The position numbers and the translations under genes were made by a program. Positions 1 to 7,735 of a DNA stretch of 12,326 nt are shown here, one piece after another. The first letter of the stretch is position 1. Each line of letters opens with the position of its first letter. A model generated the notes under the pieces. It was not told where the DNA came from and did not search any database. It saw only the letters and a program-made list of their open reading frames with translations. This DNA is from an uncultured Collinsella sp. (lineage in GTDB: Bacteria > Actinomycetota > Coriobacteriia > Coriobacteriales > Coriobacteriaceae): NCBI GenBank assembly GCA_959599095.1, contig CAUGGC010000041.1, positions 1-12,326 on the forward strand, given 5' to 3'.

Positions 1-7
1 GGCCCGA

Positions 8-62
8 TTTTGCCTCTTGACAATGTCCTGCTCATATTAAAAGGAACGTCCCTAAGTGCCGG
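8..62 (+). repeat. Left arm of 55-bp terminal inverted repeat
   Basis: Positions 8-62 match the reverse complement of 12272-12326 at 54 of 55 bases; the only difference is T at 53 where the other arm implies C. The arm contains a short imperfect dyad GACAATGTC (19-27), an A/T-rich centre and the segment AAAAGGAACGTCCC ending in AAGTGCCGG. Identity stops sharply after position 62. I see no further copy inside the window. It reads as a dispersed intergenic repeat; whether it is a REP-like element linked to a transposase elsewhere cannot be decided here. Confidence 0.9.
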
Positions 63-131
63 CTGGCTGCATTAGGAGTATCATCGTCTGCGCAAATAAG
101 CACGAAAGAGCATATTAGAGATTGAGAGCGT

Positions 132-1514
132 ATGGCAGACACCGCATCTAAGCACATTGACATGACCACCGGCTCGCTGTGGCGCAATATTCCCCTGTTC
201 GCCTTCCCCGTGGCCGCCACGAGCATCTTAGAGCAGCTGTCGAACCTCATCGCCACGGTCATCATCGGTAACTTCTCGGGCGACCAGGGAACCCTCGCCA
301 TGGCGGCGGTCGGCTCCAATGTTCCGCTTACCAGTCTTATGCTCAACCTGTTTATCGGCATGTCGCTTGGCTCCAACGTGGTCATCGCCAACGCTATCGG
401 CCGCAACGATCAGAACATGGTCAACCGCGCCGTCCACACCTCGATTCTCATGGCGCTTGTGGGCTTTGTCGTCATCGCGCTGGGCGAGATCTTTGCCGAG
501 CCCATGCTCGCCGCGTTCAACGTTCCCGCCGAAACCATGCCGCTCGCCTCGCTCTACCTGCGCGTCTTTTTGCTCAGCATGCCCTCGATCTTGCTCTACA
601 ACTTTGAGGCCGCGATCTTCCGCTCCGTCGGCATCACCCGCATGCCGCTGCAGGCGCTTGCCGTGTCCACCGTCCTCAACATTGGCCTGGACCTCATCTT
701 TGTCCCCGTACTCCACTGGGGCGTCGCGGGCGTCGCCATCGCCACCGCCATCGCCTACACCGTCAGCGCCGCTACGCTCTTTATCCGTCTGCTCAAGACC
801 GACTCCGTCGTCCGCGTCACCCCACGCGACTTAGGCTTAGACCCCGTCGCCCTCAGGCGCATCGTCAAGATCGGCCTGCCCGCCGGCATCCAGAGCGCCG
901 TCTTTGCCGTCGCCAACATCATCATCCAGTCCGCCATCAACAGCTTGGGCACCGAGGTCATGGCGGCATCCAGCGCTGCCATGAGCCTGGAGTACGTGTG
1001 CTACAACCTACTCAACAGCTTTAGCCAGGCCTGCACCACCTTTGTGGGGCAAAACCACGGCGCTCGCCAGATCGACCGCTGCACCAAAACGCTCAAGGTC
1101 TGCCTGGTCGAAGGCGGCATCGTCGCGCTCACCACCATCGTCATCATCGTCGGTCTGGGGCGCGAGATCCTGGCGCTCTTTAACAGCGATCCCAACATCG
1201 TCTCGATCGGCTATATCCGCGTGTGTTCGATCTTCCCGGCGTACGCCTTTAGCATGTTCTACGAAAACATGTCCGGTTACCTACGCGGCTTTGGCATCTC
1301 GCTTATGCCCGCCCTCATCACCATGATCTGCGTCTGCGGCATTCGCTTCTATTGGGTATTCTGCGTGTTCCCGCACTTCCGCACCTTTGCGAATATCATG
1401 ATGGTCTACCCCATCAGCTTGGGCACCACAGCGTTCTTTATGGTCGTGGCGGTACTACTCTGCCACCCGGCACGCACCTATCGCGCCGCCCAAGTCAAAG
1501 CGACAGCCCGCTAA
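132..1514 (+). CDS. MATE family multidrug/Na+ efflux transporter
   Basis: This 460-residue polytopic membrane protein has the length and hydrophobic pattern of a 12-helix MATE (NorM/MepA/DinF-like) antiporter, which exports cationic drugs or metabolites using H+ or Na+ gradients. The N-terminus has the family-typical order: DMTTGSLWRNIPLFAFP (about residues 10-26), then a first helix with ATSILEQLSNLIATVIIGNF, then the AVGS segment. The start of the second MATE repeat is visible near residues 245-265 (RIVKIGLPAGIQSAVF). The motif LDLIFVPVLHWGVAGVAIAT near residue 185 is also typical. The start at 132 keeps the residues before the conserved DMTTG; its ribosome binding site is weak (GAGAG about 5 nt upstream), unlike its neighbours. 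It is a single gene that converges on the LysR gene 27 bp downstream. Substrate cannot be predicted. Confidence 0.93.
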   Translation: MADTASKHIDMTTGSLWRNIPLFAFPVAATSILEQLSNLIATVIIGNFSGDQGTLAMAAVGSNVPLTSLMLNLFIGMSLGSNVVIANAIGRNDQNMVNRAVHTSILMALVGFVVIALGEIFAEPMLAAFNVPAETMPLASLYLRVFLLSMPSILLYNFEAAIFRSVGITRMPLQALAVSTVLNIGLDLIFVPVLHWGVAGVAIATAIAYTVSAATLFIRLLKTDSVVRVTPRDLGLDPVALRRIVKIGLPAGIQSAVFAVANIIIQSAINSLGTEVMAASSAAMSLEYVCYNLLNSFSQACTTFVGQNHGARQIDRCTKTLKVCLVEGGIVALTTIVIIVGLGREILALFNSDPNIVSIGYIRVCSIFPAYAFSMFYENMSGYLRGFGISLMPALITMICVCGIRFYWVFCVFPHFRTFANIMMVYPISLGTTAFFMVVAVLLCHPARTYRAAQVKATAR

Positions 1515-1541
1515 ACACCGCGTTCAACGTCACGCCAGTCA

Positions 1542-2408
1542 TTAATTGACAATATGCGAGCTCATATAGTCGATAAAGCGCCTCGTGGCGATAGGCATGG
1601 TGTCCCAGCTGCGCCAGGCTGCCACCACGTCGCGCGAGGGGGCGTGCACGATGGGACGCACGCGAATATCGGCCCGCATGCCCTCAACGGTACGACGGTA
1701 GAGCATGCTCACGCCTAACCCCTCCTCCACCATCGCCATAATGGTGTAGTCGTCGGTGACCTCACTCGTCACGTGCGGCGACAGCCCATGCGCGGCAAAC
1801 GCATCGAGCACCAGGCTCTGCTCGCCCTCGTCCAGCAGCACAAACGGCTCGGACGCTAGGTCGGCGAGCGTTACCTTTTCCTTTGCCGCCAGCGGATGCG
1901 CGGCCGGCAACAGCGCAACCAACTCGTCGTGATAGACCACGCGCTTCTCGAGCCCGGCGGTAAATCCGCGCGCCGTAAAGCAAAAGTCAACCACGCCGTC
2001 GTGCACCCACTGGGCGTTGCGCGTGTAATCGCCCTGCTTGAGGGTAAAGTGCACGCCCGGATGCAGAGCCCCAAAGTCGCGGATCACACGCGGCAGTACG
2101 GTACGACTCACGTTGGTAAACGTCGCGATACGAATATCAGTCGAGGAAAGCCCCATCAGCTCCTGGCGCTTGCCCTCAAGCTCGGCCTCGGCAGTTACGA
2201 TTTGGCGCAGATACGGCAGGTACTGCTTGCCGTCGCGCGTAAGCGAGACACCTTGCTTACCGCGCTCGATAAGCGTGGTGCCCAGCTCGCGCTCGAGCGC
2301 CTTGACGGCCTGGCTCACCGCGCTTTGCGTATAGCCCAGCTCGTCGGCCGCGCCCTTCAGGCTGCCGCGATCGACCACCATACAAACAATCTGATACCGC
2401 GATGCCAT
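1542..2408 (-). CDS. LysR family transcriptional regulator
   Basis: This 288-residue protein has the standard two-domain LysR layout. The N-terminal winged helix-turn-helix spans about residues 3-60, with a recognition region GSLKGAADELGYTQSAVSQA at 15-34 and a wing GKQGVSLTRDG. It is followed by a linker helix and a periplasmic-binding-like effector domain from about residue 88 (TDIRIATFTNVSRTVLP) to the end. A GGAGG sequence lies 4 nt before the ATG. It is transcribed divergently from the EamA permease, with 158 bp between the two starts. By the usual LysR arrangement it probably controls that permease and itself in response to a small effector. The effector is unknown; the domain begins with the common pattern for sampling metabolites and gives no specific clue. 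Its 3' end faces the MATE gene. Confidence 0.93.
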   Translation of the reverse strand: MASRYQIVCMVVDRGSLKGAADELGYTQSAVSQAVKALERELGTTLIERGKQGVSLTRDGKQYLPYLRQIVTAEAELEGKRQELMGLSSTDIRIATFTNVSRTVLPRVIRDFGALHPGVHFTLKQGDYTRNAQWVHDGVVDFCFTARGFTAGLEKRVVYHDELVALLPAAHPLAAKEKVTLADLASEPFVLLDEGEQSLVLDAFAAHGLSPHVTSEVTDDYTIMAMVEEGLGVSMLYRRTVEGMRADIRVRPIVHAPSRDVVAAWRSWDTMPIATRRFIDYMSSHIVN

Positions 2409-2457
2409 CGTGCCTCCACATCAATGCAGCCGTAAAACGTTTTGCCAGGGCTTTTTC

Positions 2458-2486
2458 TACTAGCATTAGTATTTCTTAATCATACT
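2458..2486. promoter_or_regulatory. Palindromic candidate LysR operator between lysR-type gene and EamA gene
   Basis: Two overlapping dyads sit in the middle of the divergent intergenic region: TACTA-GCAT-TAGTA (2458-2471) and AGTAT-N9-ATACT (2468-2486). LysR proteins usually bind A/T-rich interrupted dyads in this position, often T-N11-A. These dyads fit the class but not the exact T-N11-A core. On the minus strand TATGAT (2484-2479) resembles a -10 hexamer for the LysR gene and falls inside the second dyad, which would give autorepression. No good -35 was found for either direction. Confidence 0.4.
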
Positions 2487-2566
2487 GAAGATACATTCGC
2501 TTTACTACATCCATATCTGGGAGCAGAATCCTTTTTGCGAAACCGTTCTGTAACAAAAGGAGTCCC

Positions 2567-3469
2567 ATGGATCGCAAAAAAGCAATCGCGCTCTCATTTT
2601 CCGTTCCCGTCGCATGGGGCTTTTCGTACCCCCTCATGAAGATCGGCATGGACAGCATGAACGCCACGAGCATCGTTGCGCTGCGCTGCATCATCGCCTT
2701 TGTGGCCTGCCTGCTGCTCTTCCACAAGCACGCGCTGCGCATCAACCGCGACCTCATGGTCCGCGCCGCCATCATCGGCGCCATTATGGCAACCGAGCTC
2801 ACCTGCATGTGCCTGGGCTCCAGCCTCACCTCCGCCTCCACCGCCGGCTTTTTGCAGAGCCTGACGGTCGTGATCGTGCCGTTTGCCAACGCCGCCCTGC
2901 TGCGCCGTGCCCCCGAGCGCAAAGTGCTCGTCGGCACCGCCATCGTCACCTGCGGCATGCTGCTGCTCTCGGGCGCCGACTTCACCAGCCTGAATCCCGG
3001 CGCGATCATCATGTTGCTCTCAGCCTTTATCTATGCCAGCCACATTATCGTAGCCAAGCGCTTTGTCGAAGAAGTCAACCCGCTGGCTCTGGGCGTTTGG
3101 CAGCTGGGCTTTGGCGGCCTGTTCTCGGGCATTGCCGCGTTCGTCTTTGGCGGTTTCACGCTTCCCGGCACGCCGGGCGAGGTCGTAGTCGTCGTTGCCC
3201 TCGCACTCATCTGCTCTGCCTATGGCTTTATCACCCAGACGCTCGTGCAGCCCCACGTGCCTGCCGAGACCACCGGCTTCGCCTTCTCGCTCGAGCCGGT
3301 CTGCTCTGCCGTCTTCTCGTTCTTCCTGGTCGGCGAGGTCCTGAGCCCCATCGCCTTCTTTGGCGCCGCTCTCATCCTCACCGGCGTCATGGTGGCAACC
3401 GTCGAGCTTCCGCGCCTTCGCGCACATGGACAGGCTCGCATGGCAGGAGCGCCCGAGCGCGTCTCGTAG
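2567..3469 (+). CDS. EamA/DMT family permease (RhaT/YdcZ-type drug/metabolite transporter)
   Basis: This 300-residue protein has about ten hydrophobic segments arranged as two EamA repeats. The first begins SFSVPVAWGFSYPLMKIG (about residues 10-27) and continues through ALRCIIAFVACLLLF. The second begins near residue 146 (AIIMLLSAFIYASHIIVAKRF) and includes the characteristic end of the family, SLEPVCSAVFSFFLVGEVLS (about 242-261), followed by a last helix ALILTGVMVA. An AAAAGGAG site precedes the ATG by 5 nt. DMT permeases export or import amino acids, nucleosides or other metabolites; the substrate cannot be read from sequence. The divergent LysR gene is its likely regulator. The tail after about residue 285 is charged and probably cytoplasmic. 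Confidence 0.92.
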   Translation: MDRKKAIALSFSVPVAWGFSYPLMKIGMDSMNATSIVALRCIIAFVACLLLFHKHALRINRDLMVRAAIIGAIMATELTCMCLGSSLTSASTAGFLQSLTVVIVPFANAALLRRAPERKVLVGTAIVTCGMLLLSGADFTSLNPGAIIMLLSAFIYASHIIVAKRFVEEVNPLALGVWQLGFGGLFSGIAAFVFGGFTLPGTPGEVVVVVALALICSAYGFITQTLVQPHVPAETTGFAFSLEPVCSAVFSFFLVGEVLSPIAFFGAALILTGVMVATVELPRLRAHGQARMAGAPERVS

Positions 3470-3516
3470 ACCCCACTCCTTATACAGCCGCGGCATAAAG
3501 GCAACCGGTGCGCCTT

Positions 3517-3522
3517 TACAAT
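3517..3522 (+). promoter_or_regulatory. Candidate -10 box for ung
   Basis: TACAAT followed by A ends 35 nt before the ung ATG chosen here. The same TACAATA or GACAATA string precedes prfC, the ClC gene and the potassium-channel gene at similar distances. No recognisable -35 hexamer lies 16-18 nt upstream (the sequence there is GCATAAAG). It would give ung its own promoter independent of the upstream permease, whose stop is 88 bp before the ung start. Confidence 0.35.
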
Positions 3523-3557
3523 AGATGCAAACAGAGCATCTGACGCAAAGGAGCCCC

Positions 3558-4283
3558 ATGGACGCCGCGACCCGCGACCGCAACATAGCAACTTGGTTGG
3601 GCGATGCGCCGCAGCCGGTACGTGACACTACGAACCAGCTGCTCGAGCGCATCGCCCTTTTGCGTGCCGAGCAGACCATCTATCCGGCGCAAGACGACAT
3701 TCTCAATGCCCTCGCCTACACGCCGGCCGACCAGGTCAAGGTTGTCATCTTGGGTCAGGACCCCTATCACGGACCCAACCAGGCCATGGGGCTGTCGTTC
3801 TCGGTCCCCGCGACGCAAACCAAGTTGCCGCCGAGCCTGCGCAACATTTACAAGGAACTCAAAGCCGATCTGGGCTGCCCCATTCCCGCCACGGGAGACC
3901 TAACCCCATGGGCACGGCAGGGCGTCCTGCTCCTCAACACTACGCTCACCGTGCGCGAGCATGCCGCCAACTCGCACGCCAAACTGGGCTGGAGCACGCT
4001 CACCGATTACGTTATCGAACGCTGCTGCCAGCTGCCCCAGCCGGTAGTCTTTTTGGCATGGGGTCGCTTTGCCCAACAGATGGTCGAAGGCAAGCTCGTC
4101 GCGACTGGCGCGGACAAGGCAGCCGACAAGTTCTGCCTGGCCTCTACGCATCCCTCGCCGCTTTCGGCCAACCGTGCCACGGCAGAACTCCCCGCCTTTA
4201 TGGGGTCGCGCCCCTTCTCGGCAGCCAATCGGCTACTCGAACAGCACGGCTCGACCCCCGTCAACTGGACTTGCCTCGGCTAA
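3558..4283 (+). CDS. ung: Uracil-DNA glycosylase, family 1
   Basis: This enzyme removes uracil from DNA as the first step of base excision repair. All signature elements are present in the 241-residue product. The water-activating motif GQDPYHGP lies at 66-73, with catalytic Asp68. LLLNTTLTV at about 124-132 carries the uracil-binding Asn127. HPSPLS at 198-203 supplies the catalytic His198 and the DNA-intercalation loop. Length matches bacterial UNG (about 220-240). I chose the ATG at 3558 because AAGGAG lies 4 nt upstream; an in-frame ATG at 3525 has no such site and would add 11 non-conserved residues. The gene ends against a bidirectional terminator shared with the convergent SDR gene. Confidence 0.97.
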   Translation: MDAATRDRNIATWLGDAPQPVRDTTNQLLERIALLRAEQTIYPAQDDILNALAYTPADQVKVVILGQDPYHGPNQAMGLSFSVPATQTKLPPSLRNIYKELKADLGCPIPATGDLTPWARQGVLLLNTTLTVREHAANSHAKLGWSTLTDYVIERCCQLPQPVVFLAWGRFAQQMVEGKLVATGADKAADKFCLASTHPSPLSANRATAELPAFMGSRPFSAANRLLEQHGSTPVNWTCLG

Positions 4284-4297
4284 AAATCGATACATCA

Positions 4298-4337
4298 AAA
4301 ACGCGCCCGACGGCAATCTTGCCATCGAGCGCGTTTT
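4298..4337. terminator. Bidirectional rho-independent terminator between ung and the SDR gene
   Basis: A perfect 9-bp outer stem is formed by AAAACGCGC (4298-4306) and GCGCGTTTT (4329-4337). It continues inward as CGA/TCG and GGCA/TGCC around a short loop, with one C-A mismatch. The A and T runs at the stem ends give a U-tract on both strands, so it can stop ung (+) and the SDR gene (-). The SDR stop codon abuts it directly at 4338-4340. Confidence 0.85.
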
Positions 4338-5018
4338 CTATTCGGGCCATATAAATTGTGTGCGACCGGCCTCGCCGCCATCGATCAACAGACTCTGTCC
4401 GGTCATAAACCGGTTGGTCACGCCCACAAAGTAGATCCACTCGGCGATCTCTTGGGCGGTGGCCCAGCGTTTAAGCGGCGTGAGCTCCATAATCTGGTTC
4501 CACAGGTGCTCGTCTTCCATCACGCAACGGTTGAGCGGCGTGATAACGCCGCCCGGGTCCACACTGTTGGCGATGGCCTGCGGTGCCAGGCGGTTTGCGA
4601 GGTTCTTAGTGTAGGCGATAACGCCGCCCTTGCTGGCGGCATAGGCGGGAAACTCCGATCCAGTATGCCCGCTCGCCGACCCCACATTGACCACGGATTT
4701 GATAGCCGGCGCAGGCTTGGCGGCGAGCCCCTCCCCCACAAAGGCGTAGCGCTCGGTCACGTTAATGGTGCCGCACAGGTTGGCGGCGACGTCGTCGGCC
4801 GAATCCTGCGTACCGGCAACGTTCACGATTACCTGAGGCTCAAGGTCGCTTGGAAACGAGTCCGGCTCGCGGACATCAACGATCAGATGGCGGTAGCGCT
4901 CGTGTTCGATAGCCGGCGACAGCAGATCAAAGCCCACGACCTCGTGGCCCTCATCCAAAAAGCGCTGCACGCACGCGGCTCCGATACCGCCCGAAGCGCC
5001 CGTGATCAAAACCCGCAT
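4338..5018 (-). CDS. Short-chain dehydrogenase/reductase (SDR), cotranscribed with queuosine-precursor transporter
   Basis: This 226-residue Rossmann-fold oxidoreductase is classical SDR. TGASGGIG (6-13) binds the dinucleotide, NVAG (66-69) replaces the usual NNAG, and the catalytic Ser114, Tyr126 and Lys130 are in place (YAASK at 126-130). Asp31 at the end of the second strand (GFDLL) favours NAD(H) over NADP(H), by general SDR rules. The C-terminal region DPGGVITPL and the terminal LLIDGG are family-typical. The protein is slightly short because the region between residues 35 and 60 is compact. Its ATG lies 9 bp after the transporter stop, and that stop codon (TAA) forms part of its ribosome binding site TAAGGAG. 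The two genes should therefore be translationally coupled. Substrate is unknown. The link to queuosine metabolism is inferred only from position. Confidence 0.92.
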   Translation of the reverse strand: MRVLITGASGGIGAACVQRFLDEGHEVVGFDLLSPAIEHERYRHLIVDVREPDSFPSDLEPQVIVNVAGTQDSADDVAANLCGTINVTERYAFVGEGLAAKPAPAIKSVVNVGSASGHTGSEFPAYAASKGGVIAYTKNLANRLAPQAIANSVDPGGVITPLNRCVMEDEHLWNQIMELTPLKRWATAQEIAEWIYFVGVTNRFMTGQSLLIDGGEAGRTQFIWPE

Positions 5019-5027
5019 ACTTGCTCC

Positions 5028-5750
5028 TTAGGCGGTTGCGTGGCGCTCGAGGTACTCGGAACCCACATTCTCGCGCTCCCAGCCGCGCACGACCTTGTAG
5101 CCCACGGGGCTCAGGAAGACCTCGCACAGCAGCTCGGCGACAGCGCCGGTCAGCGAGCACATAAGGACCTGCACCCAGGTCCAACCAAAGAACGTATGGC
5201 TCACCACAATGGCAAAGACCAGATTGTCGATAAACTGGCCAACACCCGTAGACACATAGGAGCGGAAGGCAAAGCTCACAAAGTTATTCTTTTTGAGCAT
5301 ACGACCGAGCGACTGGTTGAGCGTGGAGTTAACCACGGCAGAAACGAGCATTGCCAGCGAAGAGCCCAGCACCACGTACCAGGTGCCGCCGATGGTGGCG
5401 TTAAGGGCGGTGTTGACCTCGATCATACCCGTGTCGTAGTAGGCGCCCCACATGCCGGGCGTGAGCGAGCATGCCCAAAAGCACAGGCTCACGGCCAGGT
5501 TGACCAGCAGCGCGAGGATAGAGATTTTGATGGATGCCTTGGCGCCAAAGCGCTTGCAGATCATGTCCTGGCACAAAAACGAAACCCAGCTCACCACAAA
5601 GCCGCAATCGAGTGCCAGATACGGCAAGCTGATGAGTTCTTTGTTGGCCAGCAGGTTCATCATGATGACGCTCACGAAAAACAGCGAAACCGTTGCCGCG
5701 GGAATGCTCCGCAACAGGACCTTGTAGTCCTCCATGACCTTCTTGATCAT
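5028..5750 (-). CDS. Queuosine precursor transporter (VUT/YhhQ family, PF02592-type)
   Basis: This 240-residue integral membrane protein has about six to seven helices and is recognisable as a YhhQ-type VUT transporter. Members import queuosine precursors (preQ0, preQ1 or queuine) for tRNA modification. Features seen are MNLLANKELISLP (31-43), then LDCGFVVSWVSF and the loop FLCQDMICKRFGAKASIK (58-75), an acidic Asp62 in that loop, and near the C-terminus R163-S164 with GQFIDN (171-176), which matches the conserved arginine and Q-x-I-D motif of the family. AAAGGAG lies 6 nt upstream of the ATG. A separate promoter and a structured leader precede it. It is the first gene of a two-gene operon with the SDR. 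No queuosine biosynthesis gene is in the window, so salvage is likely but unproven. Confidence 0.88.
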   Translation of the reverse strand: MIKKVMEDYKVLLRSIPAATVSLFFVSVIMMNLLANKELISLPYLALDCGFVVSWVSFLCQDMICKRFGAKASIKISILALLVNLAVSLCFWACSLTPGMWGAYYDTGMIEVNTALNATIGGTWYVVLGSSLAMLVSAVVNSTLNQSLGRMLKKNNFVSFAFRSYVSTGVGQFIDNLVFAIVVSHTFFGWTWVQVLMCSLTGAVAELLCEVFLSPVGYKVVRGWERENVGSEYLERHATA

Positions 5751-5756
5751 TATGTA

Positions 5757-5806
5757 CTCCTTTGGTTTTAGGTTTAACGAGCAGGATATCGGACCCGAAC
5801 TGCTCG
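5757..5806 (-). ncRNA. Candidate preQ1-type riboswitch leader of the transporter gene
   Basis: In the minus-strand leader, CGAGCAG (5806-5800) pairs perfectly with CTGCTCG (5784-5778), enclosing a 15-nt loop that begins UUCGGGUC. The stem is followed by an A-rich tail UUAAACCUAAAACC that runs into the AAAGGAG ribosome binding site (5763-5757). The loop segment GGU or GGGU can pair with ACC or ACCU in the tail, giving an H-type pseudoknot next to the Shine-Dalgarno site. This order (stem, UUC, pseudoknot strand, C, stem, A-rich tail, AAGG) parallels the class I preQ1 riboswitch as I recall it from Bacillus. The loop and stem here are longer than usual. The assignment rests on pattern and gene context, not on a covariance search. 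Confidence 0.45.
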
Positions 5807-5835
5807 GACGTCACGGTCTTGAGACGACGGTGGGT

Positions 5836-5864
5836 ATGATAGCCGCTCACACGGCATCAGGCAA
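5836..5864 (-). promoter_or_regulatory. Promoter of the queuosine transporter-SDR operon
   Basis: On the minus strand TTGCCT (5864-5859) and TATCAT (5841-5836) are separated by exactly 17 nt and match the housekeeping consensus at 4 and 5 of 6 positions. Transcription would begin near 5829, leaving a leader of about 80 nt that contains the whole candidate riboswitch. This is the best-formed promoter in the window. Confidence 0.6.
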
Positions 5865-5870
5865 GCAAGC

Positions 5871-5900
5871 GGCGCGGCAGCCCCGCAGGGTCACCGCGCC
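5871..5900 (-). terminator. GC-rich hairpin after prfC, possible terminator
   Basis: GGCGCGG and CCGCGCC form a perfect 7-bp stem with a 16-nt interior that itself holds CCC-TGC-GGG. It begins 6 nt after the prfC stop codon on the minus strand. The following sequence GCTTGCTTGCC has no clear U-run, so it may slow or shield the 3' end of the prfC RNA without acting as a canonical intrinsic terminator. Confidence 0.5.
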
Positions 5901-5906
5901 GATGCG

Positions 5907-7520
<1,614 letters not shown>

Positions 7521-7567
7521 GCGGATCCTTTCTTGCATTGAGTGCATTACGTCGATGTAACCGCCCT

Positions 7568-7602
7568 ATTGTAGCCGCGAAACCTCGCCATAGGGCACCT
7601 AT
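7568..7602 (-). promoter_or_regulatory. Candidate prfC promoter with palindrome at the -35 position
   Basis: The minus strand carries TACAAT (7573-7568), ending 48 nt before the prfC ATG. The -35 region, 17 nt upstream, does not match TTGACA but falls in the perfect dyad ATAGG-GCA-CCTAT (7590-7602). A protein bound there could activate or block prfC. This is a pattern-only call. Confidence 0.35.
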
Positions 7603-7605
7603 CAG

Positions 7606-7655
7606 GACAAATTCATCAGTTAGGGCCCGGGCAGCCGGCCCAATCCGAATTTGTC
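7606..7655. repeat. Nested inverted repeats between prfC and the GntR operon
   Basis: The outer arms GACAAATTC (7606-7614) and GAATTTGTC (7647-7655) are perfect inverted copies. Inside them GGGCC (7623-7627) and GGCCC (7637-7641) form a second dyad. The 50-bp block lies just upstream of the GntR promoter and away from any coding sequence. It could be a cruciform, a small repeat element, or a binding site for a dimeric or tetrameric regulator. Confidence 0.6.
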
Positions 7656-7657
7656 TC

Positions 7658-7713
7658 TTGCGTAACTGTGCATAGTGTATATATACTGTGCTTACCGGTT
7701 ATATACACGTGTA
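7658..7713 (+). promoter_or_regulatory. Promoter and operator array of the GntR-ABC operon
   Basis: TTGCGT (7658-7663) and TATACT (7682-7687) form a -35/-10 pair with 18-nt spacing. Overlapping them is a dyad GCATAGT-N8-ACTGTGC (7670-7691, 6 of 7 matched) and downstream a perfect palindrome TACACGTGTA (7704-7713). ACTGTGC (7665, 7685) and TATATAC (7680, 7700) each recur at exactly 20 bp, about two helical turns. GTGTA/TACAC half-sites recall the AGTGTA...TACACT operator I remember for Bacillus YtrA, with a different spacing. Autoregulation by the encoded GntR protein is the natural reading. Confidence 0.55.
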
Positions 7714-7735
7714 GCCCATCAGCTAAGGAGCCGCT

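Noticed and set aside
17..40. TTGACA with TATTAA inside the left repeat as a promoter
   Set aside because: The spacing between TTGACA (17-22) and TATTAA (35-40) is only 12 nt, too short for a sigma-70-type promoter, and no hexamer matches at 16-18 nt.
1547..1554. TTGACAAT at the end of the LysR gene as another copy of the terminal repeat
   Set aside because: Only eight bases match and the flanks do not; it lies in coding sequence and is compatible with chance.
4356..5771. Long plus-strand open frame of 471 codons across the SDR and transporter genes
   Set aside because: It lies antisense to two genes with clear family motifs, lacks a ribosome binding site, and its product is low-complexity and rich in His, Arg, Gln and Ala, as expected from high-GC antisense reading.
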